Source: Amoebidium appalachense
Lineage: Eukaryota; Ichthyosporea
Length of the DNA stretch: 64,000 bases
Assembly (NCBI GenBank): GCA_963693365.1
Contig: CAVNZM010000016.1
Span: forward strand, 5,890,001 to 5,954,000
Direction: 5' to 3'
The translations under genes and the position numbers were made by a program. Of this stretch, positions 57,059 to 64,000 are shown in pieces. A model generated the notes under the pieces. That model made no database searches, had not been told where the DNA came from, and saw only the letters and a program-made list of their open reading frames with translations. Positions within the stretch are counted from its first letter, which is position 1; each line of letters starts with the position of its first letter.

Positions 57059-57155
57059 TAGATGTACACTATATCATCGCACGTGCGGCAACACGTCAGT
57101 ATGTGTTAGGTCGGGCACATACCTCACACGTACTGACGGTGTGCACGCGCTGCGA
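57059..57155. repeat. Hairpin repeat, copy 1
   Basis: 57073-57107 (GCACGTGCGGCAACACGTC core) is followed at 57121-57155 by an imperfect reverse complement. A further inverted copy lies at 58992-59038, identical over 25 bases of the core. Confidence 0.8.
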
Positions 57156-57442
57156 TGAACTTTACGTTCGCTGCAGGCGGGCACACGTACGGTTTTATCG
57201 TCACCTAACCAATCGAATCGGCTAGACTCGGTACAAGATACTGGCAGGCGAATGCGGGGCTCCCGTCTGCTATGTAGATGGGGCCGGTTTCTCATGCCCC
57301 TCGCGCAGGTACAATCCAAAACTGTTATGAGAAAACGAATGTTGAAGAGTGTGTGTGTTTGTGATCCACGTCATGTGTGTGTGCATGTGCTCATGTGTGT
57401 ACACGTGTGTGCGTGTGTGTGTTTCTGTGTGTATCACAGTGT

Positions 57443-57508
<66 letters not shown>

Positions 57509-57652
57509 TGTGTGTGTATGTGTCACGGTTCCTAGGTCGCGAGAAACTAGGAGGTACGTGTGCGGGGAAAGTCTTTGGGCGTTTGGGACAGGAAGAGAGG
57601 GGTGGGGTGGGGGGGGGGGGGGGGACTGGGAGGGGGGGGGGGAGTAGGCCCT

Positions 57653-57686
<34 letters not shown>

Positions 57687-57697
57687 CTTATACACAC

Positions 57698-57784
57698 CTG
57701 TGCACCCAGGGCGACAGCAAACAGGAGCAGAACGACCTGCCAGGTCCTCGTTCCACCACCAGAACCAGCCTTGCGGGAACCCAT
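57698..57784 (-). CDS. Possible first exon encoding a signal peptide
   Basis: ATG at 57784 opens MGSRKAGSGGGTRTW, then a hydrophobic run QVVLLLFAVALGAQ, then a GTGTGT donor after 57698. This is a good n-region, h-region and small-residue cleavage pattern, and the donor resembles other (GT)n-type donors here. I find no continuation before ARP5 begins at 56600, so the rest of the gene is unknown or the exon is spurious. Confidence 0.3.
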
Positions 57785-58991
57785 ATTGTGTATTGTGTGG
57801 GCAAATGATCATGATCATCTCAACAACGCCGTTACGTGGCTACGCGAAGTACTTTTGAAAAGAAGCACAAGTGCTTGGTTTGTTTCAGTACGGTTAATGA
57901 GTGCCCCCGTTACGTTTTACTGGGTGGGTGCCATAGCTGCCCAAAACGCATTGCCGCGCTCGCTGCAAACAGCGCAACGATCTAGACAATTGGTACCGAG
58001 ATAGGCAAAAAATCTCCAAGCGCATATTGAGACCCCCAAAGTAGTCAAACTTTGTACCCCAAAAGTTCAAATTACAGTATTTGTCACAGGTATCCGTTCT
58101 CCGTTCGTTATCGGGGCTATAAACACCCACTTATTTGCCCTTCAAAATCCGTGTCAGCGATTGGGCAAAAGCGTTTTTATCGTTTACTCTCCTCCCATTA
58201 GCCAATCAAAAAGCATATATTCGCAACTACCGGGTATGTACCGTCGGCCTCGCGTTTCCCCTCACCTCCCCCCCTCCACGTCCGGATCTTTCGAACCCTA
58301 CTCCTATTTGATCTCGTGGAGTAGAAAGGAGCCTACCGGCCCCAACCATGATATGCAACCAATCAGTTCGGAAATACGTGTGCCAGCATTTTTGCCTTTC
58401 GCTTCCCGCGCGTGCGTTTTGAACCTTGAGGCAATTTTTAAACAAAATAAACAGCCATTCATCGAAAAGGTCCGAAGCGAAGCAAATTTGAATTGTTTGC
58501 ATGATTTTAATGCAATCCCTGACAAGGCATTGATAACGTCATGCATAACGTCATTAATTCCCGCTCGAATTCAAACCTCTGTACGGCCGTCACAGGTACC
58601 GGTACCGGAGTAACCGGACGACTCCGTGTCTTATGTCTGTCCGTTTGCTCCACCGTCACAAACCGTTGGTCGCAACCTATTATTACAAAGCTGCTTACTA
58701 TGTGCCTGTGTCTGTAACCTGTTCATAACACCGTCAACCTTACGTATACTGTGTGTCATCTTTTTGATCGTTTCATCGTTTTGTGGCCTTTCAGGATTAA
58801 TTAAAATGGGCTATGGTTTAACTGCACCAGCGATTATGCGATCTCATCTGAGTCAACCCTGTATTATCATATATTAACCAGAAACCAATAGGTGGGCAGC
58901 TTTGAACATCAGCCAATCGCCGGACAGCATGATGCAGTCATCGGTGGTGGCTCCGATTTTTCCTTACACTCTCGTGCGACGTTATACATCT

Positions 58992-59038
58992 CTTAACACG
59001 TACTGACGTGTTGCCGCACGTGCGACGTTATACATCTA
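58992..59038. repeat. Hairpin repeat, copy 2 (inverted relative to 57059)
   Basis: Reverse complement of 57059-57109 with a small gap. The adjacent GTGCGACGTTATACATCT is itself present twice (near 58973-58991 and 59020-59037). Confidence 0.8.
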
Positions 59039-59174
59039 CCAAGTCCGCCACATCTTCGCCACAAAGAACAATGCACGCAGGAGTGGTTTTAGGTTTATAG
59101 GATTATTAAAGTAACTGACTGGGATCACAGATCGATCGACCAATCAGCTTTAACCAGACCGCATTCCTGCGATG

Positions 59175-59223
59175 GGACGACAGGCTGAAAAACACCGATG
59201 CATCGTTTTCCAGCCTGTCGTCC
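59175..59223. repeat. Near-perfect hairpin with palindromic loop
   Basis: Arms GGACGACAGGCTG (59175-59187) and CAGCCTGTCGTCC (59211-59223) are exact complements. The A4/T4 blocks inside extend the stem past a one-base bulge, and the loop contains the palindrome CGATGCATCG. Confidence 0.9.
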
Positions 59224-59451
59224 AGGTTCCGGACATTCAATATGCGGACTCTGGACGCCTTCCATCACCGGCTGCCAGACCTGGACCTGGCCGTTCGAAC
59301 AATTCCAGTCGGAGGGGAGGGTGTACAGTCTTCACCATACAGTCTTCACCATACCGTAGCACGTTCAAGAGGCAGCAGATCAGCGGGCGCCCAGGAAACA
59401 GGGTTTGAAATTACATGCTAACGACGACACACGCAGATCGATCACGCAGAA

Positions 59452-59498
59452 GTTGTGTTTCCGATTGGCCGGAGGGAGCGGCCAATAAAGTGCAATGA
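59452..59498. repeat. 47-bp dispersed repeat, copy 2
   Basis: Identical to 5599-5645 over all 47 bases. Flanking sequences are unrelated. Confidence 0.9.
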
Positions 59499-60215
59499 TC
59501 CGACGCACGGTACACTTTGGGCGCGGCGGCAGGCTGATGCACCGGGGCCCACCCAGGGGCCCCCGTAGGCCCTTATTTGATCATGGGCGGGATGTTACAA
59601 ATAACATGCCACTTTGGTTCTCTGTTGTGACATCCATTGTGCCAGAATTCATAGACAAAATACAATTCTAAGATATATATATGTATATACATATTGCATC
59701 GATCAGTACTCTAGCTAGCGCGCAGCTAGTACTGTACACGTGTGTTTGGGAAGTTCACACCATGTACGTGCATCATCATTCCAAAACGTATCATGGTACG
59801 GTGCCCGGTACCAGATTCAACATGATAGAACCTATATAGTGAGAGACTCTCACTGAAAGTCTGACTGTGAGCTAGCTGAGTAAGCAAAACAACGCATTAC
59901 ATACGCCGTCACATTGCCGCGGCCGTATTATCAGATTCAAATTGACCCCAGGATTTCACTCAGCTGGGTGAGCTGAGTGCGCAGTAGTCCGGCTGCCGCG
60001 AAGGCAGAGAACTCGAAGAGTCTTGCGAGCTGCGACACGCGTCGTGCAGACCGTCAACTGAACCTGATACGTTGTGCGTGATTCTCGACACAGTTTTCGA
60101 ATTCGTGCCCTGCGCAGCCAAAGCGCACGTTCGTGACATTCGCGATGGCAAAAAAGTGATGATATCGGTAGCCTACCTATAGACACAACAAGCTCTAAAT
60201 TTCTTTGTCTATATT

Positions 60216-60216
<1 letters not shown>

Positions 60217-60248
<32 letters not shown>
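60217..60248. repeat. (TA)n microsatellite
   Basis: About 16 TA units, the only pure AT dinucleotide array of this length noticed in the window. Confidence 0.9.
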
Positions 60249-60250
<2 letters not shown>

Positions 60251-61589
60251 CTTTCCATTCAATCGAAAGCTTCCTATGTTCCTGGCCTATCATGTACTCT
60301 TCACTTGCGTTTATTTTCGTTTTATCGCCTGGAATTTATGAACACTTGCACAAACGCAAATTTTACTCGGGGCAGGTTGTGGATACAGGTTGGGCCGCTG
60401 TACACTGCACTACTGGAATTAATACAGAGTGCCCGTGCTAGTACATTTATATGCTAAAATCATCGCAACTCTCCAAAAAAACTTATAAAATGTTGGTGAT
60501 GAAAATAAACACACAAATCTTTCAACCATTCACGAATTCACTGAGTTTGTAATTTTATATCCGCTATGTTGTGATGAGCCAATAGGAGAAGAGACAGGCA
60601 GGCTAGCAAATTCCACAAATCTTAGTTCTGAATATCTCGTTCTATATAACGGCTAATATTTAGTCAAGTTGGAGGCTCACAATACAACTTGTGTGGAAGG
60701 CTTTGTTTTGTGCGTCTATATCAGTAGTGTTGTCACAGATACATACTTCAGGCAATTACAATATTGAATGAGCTCTATATATTTATCAATATCTTCTCCA
60801 CCAAAACATCGAGGATGAGAGGATGAGAAGGAAGCCCACACCCGAGTTCCGCCCAAATTCTGGCCATGGAGTGCAGTTATCTCTTTCTTGTAGATATACA
60901 CGTGATATAAATCGACGTCGAATTTTCCATCAACCGCAGGGTGGCGCCACGGCCCTCTGAGGTGGCGCGGGCGCGGGCCCCATTCCAAAACGCTAGGGTA
61001 TGGGACTCAAACACATTCGACTCACGCAGTAGATACGTAGATATACCTTTTTCTTGCATAATGCGTTGGGAACTGGTTGCTTACCAGCATATGCAGGCTA
61101 CTTGTTGCCTTGACACTAAACATCGTTCTTCCTTCGATGCAAGGCACCTGTACCATATAGGCACCTACCGGCCACTGTTAAAAAAATCCTTAAGAATCTC
61201 TCTGTTTGTGCATTGATCGAACAAACACTCTGTTATGGTAGAAAAATCTGAATATGTTCATCGGTTAACTTACCATAGTCTGGGTACGTCTGATTATTAT
61301 TTTACCCAAGCAGAATTATTATGATACCTATTGGGTGGGCTCGGGAAGCCATGCTCTAAGCCTTTCGCTTGAACATACAATTCAAGTTATTTCATAAGCA
61401 CCTCTCGTAGGGGCATTGAGGGTTCATGCATCGACTCTAGCTAGTAGTGCTACATGCAAACGTCATGGGCAGGAAACAAAGTTTGTAATTGGGGGAACGC
61501 GTGAACCCGAGTAAACTATTTGTAGGATAACATTTTACCTTCAAACTACTCATAAACGTGATTCAGGAAAGTTTAAATTTTGCTCCAGC

Positions 61590-63394
61590 ATGTGTCTCAA
61601 CTCCACCTCCCCACCTCGTCGAGCTGACTGGTCAGAGGAGCAACAACATGCAATCACCCTCGCTATGCAAGTTGTGGCTCCATTTGGGTTTCTCGGCTGC
61701 GTTGCAGTTGTAGTGTACTACCTGTCCATGCCAAAACACAAAAGGAGCACGCGGCATAGTTTGGTGTTTTTTCTCGCCATAGCTGATATGCCCGTGGGCA
61801 TAGTTGCTTCTATCGGTGCACGTGCTACGTCCATGCCAGCTCTGTGTCAGGTGCAGGTAAGCAGCCCACCTGTTCTGTTTTTGAAAATGTTATCATGATG
61901 GGATGTGTTACTGCGAGTTTAGGATAGTTGGGCCGAGGGTTGAGGTTTGGCTTGGTTGGGTTTTGGGCAGAGTGCACATGGGCGGGTTCAGCCTCTCAGG
62001 GTTGACTTGAGAGAGATGGGAGGTAGGCACGTGACGAAGGAAGGCAGCGAACGGAGGGATGGCCATTGAACAGTAGGACTCGAAGTCTTAATGAGAGCAG
62101 CCGTTTTGGGGGGGATAACTTACGGTTAGGGGGTTTTGCAGGGTTAGAAGAGTTAGTGCCCTAGGAGCAGGATGGTGCGTGGGTGTGCCGCACTTGTTAA
62201 TACTTTAATTTGTGTTTTTGTTTTGGCTTTTTTGGGCTATTGTGGTTGGTTGGTGTGCGTTCCACGCAGTTTGTATGCACATCTACATGGGGACCTGGTC
62301 CGAGGAGCCGAAGATATCTCCCTAAACGTTGCTGTTGAATACATCCCATCTTCAATGATTCTGCTTTACTGAGTAATATGATAGTTGCTCAGCCTGATGC
62401 ATCCCTTTGTAATATAGTAGTTGAAATGTACACCCCTGATTAGCCTTGTTAAGACTTGTTGGTCTGCAAAATGTAACACGCTCCCAATGAACATGCAAGC
62501 ATTCCATAATTGTACTCGTGTTCTCTCTTGCAGGGTGTCCTGGCACAAACGGCCATCGGTGGTGCAATTTGGTCCGGTGCACTTGCAACACATTTCCTTC
62601 TGGGCTGCGCCTTTTTGTGGCCGGATGAGCGGGCAAGAACCCTCCTTCCAGTATATCACGCCGTAGGTTGGGGTTATCCATTGTTGTCCGGGATAGTCTG
62701 CTGGGCGACGGGCCTGCTCGGGCCGTCACAACCCTGGTGTTGGATATCCATAGACCATAAGACATACAGATTTGCGCTGTTTTACTTCCCTCTGTGGGCG
62801 ATTATGATTTATGTTTTCTTCGTCTCGGCCATACTCACGTACAAGTTGACGAGGACGTATGTTTTGGGCGGTGTGGTCGTCGGCGGGGTGAGCAAGATGG
62901 TGATAACACAAATACTGTCGCTGAGTTTAATTTTCGTGCTCGGGTGGATGCCTGGAACTATCTACCGAATTACGAATGCATTTACGAATAGCCAGAGCCA
63001 GTTTTCCCTTGCGATGCTCCAGACGATTTTGGTGCCGCTGCAGGGGTTTTTGAATTTTCTTGTATATACCCTTCCAATGATTATCCACCAGCACAGACAC
63101 AAGCAAAATTCCCTGACGGGATATCCCATCCTGGCAGATAGATCGACCACATTTGATGTCACCAACAATAATTTCTCAGTGACAGGAAATTTGGCGCATG
63201 CGAATCAGTGTAGAGCACAGCTGGATTCAGATACCGATATGGGGGGATCGATGAAAGTTAAGGTGGTTCCTTCGGCTGCCTCCGGATCGGTGTGTCCCTC
63301 AGATAGATATTCGGTAGATATACCGGCATTGGGTCGGTCTTTTGTAAAAAACCCCACCATCAAGCAACCTACATACAATTGTGTAACTCATTGA
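61590..63394 (+). CDS. cAMP-receptor-like (class E, Dicty_CAR type) GPCR
   Basis: Two exons, 61590-61856 and 62534-63394, with a strong GTAAGC donor, a TTGCAG acceptor and phase 0, giving about 375 residues. The short N-terminus (MCLNSTSPP, one NST glycosylation site) precedes seven hydrophobic segments: VVAPFGFLGCVAVVVYYLSM, LVFFLAIADMPVGIVAS, IWSGALATHFLLGCAFLW, VGWGYPLLSGIVCWATGLL, FALFYFPLWAIMIYVFFVSA, ITQILSLSLIFVLGWMPGTI and a last one before MIIHQHRHKQ. Family marks are the conserved Cys at the exon junction (CQVQ/GVL), the second-loop WCWI and YRF..FYFPLW before helix 5. The tail of about 95 residues is Ser/Thr-rich. In Dictyostelium such receptors sense cAMP and related signals; here the ligand is unknown. 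The start ATG follows an AT-rich leader. The intron (677 bp) lacks the long microsatellites of the other genes. Confidence 0.9.
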
Positions 63395-63685
63395 ATCGTT
63401 GAATTCGATACAAAGATAGTTACGTATGACATTCTTACATGTTTCATTAGGTTTATTGCATCATCCACATGTATACTATATTAGGTGCCCACGGCCGCAA
63501 CTTGTTTTCTTATGTACATGTCCGACCTGAGTAAGGGCGAGCAACACAACCCTAATGTAAATTACATCATTGGATGTATTGTTATTGATTGTAAATTATG
63601 ACTGGGTGGAGGTGGGATACTGCCTATTTGGTTGTATGTAGCTAAATAGCTAAATTATGAGACTCCGCCGGGTTACCGTCTCCTT

Positions 63686-63716
<31 letters not shown>

Positions 63717-64000
63717 TACATAACTTAAGGAGCCTATAATACTTTCGAAAGATACGTAGAAAAAGCAAAAGGGGGTTTGTACGTCTTTTTTGAAAGAATC
63801 ATATACGTAGCTCGTTTAAATGAATTGCCGTGATTTATAGGCTAAGCCTTGTTTAGGCAAATTGAATCAGATTGACGTTTGGGGCCTGACCTAAAACCAT
63901 GTGATATATATGTGCTAAATGTTGTCACGTGTTGAATGCCATATATTATAATAGGGGGCCTTGATCTCTTATGTCATTGTCTGAGTGTGTCTTCCTTTTT
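63395..64000. other. Downstream flank of the cAMP-receptor-like gene
   Basis: 3'UTR and intergenic DNA. Apart from a run of about 27 G at 63690-63716 I see no feature and no clear AATAAA. Confidence 0.6.

Larger units (their letters stand above)
56601..61589. other. Spacer upstream of ARP5 and of the cAMP-receptor-like gene
   Basis: Contains a T-run at 57010-57046, hairpin repeats, a (GT)n stretch at 57435-57510, a G-run near 57653-57686, many CCAAT motifs at 57.2-59.5 kb, the second 47-bp repeat and an AT microsatellite. ORFs at 58161-58613, 59172-59408 and 59956-60186 show no recognisable domain. The sequence from 58 to 61.5 kb is ordinary in composition, unlike the gene introns. Confidence 0.6.

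Noticed and set aside
59172-59421. Possible coding segment around the 59-kb hairpin (RLKNTDASFSSLSS, LDAFHHRLPDLDLAV)
   Set aside because: Part of the apparent protein is the hairpin itself. I could not find a start, partner exons or a family.

Overview
The window is nuclear eukaryotic DNA from an intron-rich, microsatellite-laden genome. Every convincing gene except one small ORF and one transporter fragment is split. In 5 genes about 45 introns resolve, nearly all GT-AG, and many are full of (GT)n, (CA)n, (GA)n and G/C runs of up to 66 bases. The genes (animal/fungal-like RNA polymerase II subunit 2, actin-related protein 5, a class C receptor, a Dictyostelium cAMP-receptor-like GPCR, a proteinase K-like subtilase and an AAAP/SLC38-type transporter) suggest a unicellular relative of animals and fungi. 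An ichthyosporean such as Sphaeroforma is my best guess; this is inference, not proof.

Layout. 66-4394 (+): the last eight exons of RPB2, whose 5' part lies outside the window. 4395-7405: intergenic DNA between convergent 3' ends. 7406-18923 (-): a complete nine-exon class C GPCR with signal peptide, Venus-flytrap domain, a six-cysteine linker, seven helices, a coiled coil and an acidic tail. 18924-21482: (CA)/(GT)-rich spacer. 21483-22580 (-): an amino-acid transporter lacking its N-terminus, with one frameshift near the C-terminus and a perfect 32-bp inverted repeat at its 5' break. 24327-24512 (-): a small single-pass membrane protein. 27482-34902 (+): a secreted subtilase in about eleven exons with a duplicated cysteine module at its C-terminus, a partial duplicate exon and an intronic 271-bp MITE. 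36691-56600 (-): the complete 22-exon ARP5 gene (INO80 complex), about 20 kb for 711 codons. 56601-61589: spacer with hairpin repeats, CCAAT motifs and an orphan signal-peptide exon. 61590-63394 (+): a two-exon cAMP-receptor-like GPCR.

The genes do not form an operon or pathway. RPB2 and ARP5 are nuclear housekeeping genes; the two GPCRs, the transporter and the protease act at the surface or outside the cell.

The most unusual signal is in the introns. A degenerate module of about 55 bp, followed by a C-tract, recurs at least nine times inside introns of three genes, always in the sense orientation. Splice acceptors often lie directly at the end of long (CA)n arrays, and sense strands of introns are strongly C/pyrimidine biased. 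Other points are the mini-cysteine linker plus coiled coil of the class C receptor, a 47-bp repeat carrying mirrored CCAAT boxes at both ends of the window, and a duplicated protease exon segment that differs only at synonymous sites. Several probable frameshifts sit at short homopolymers and may be sequence errors rather than gene decay.
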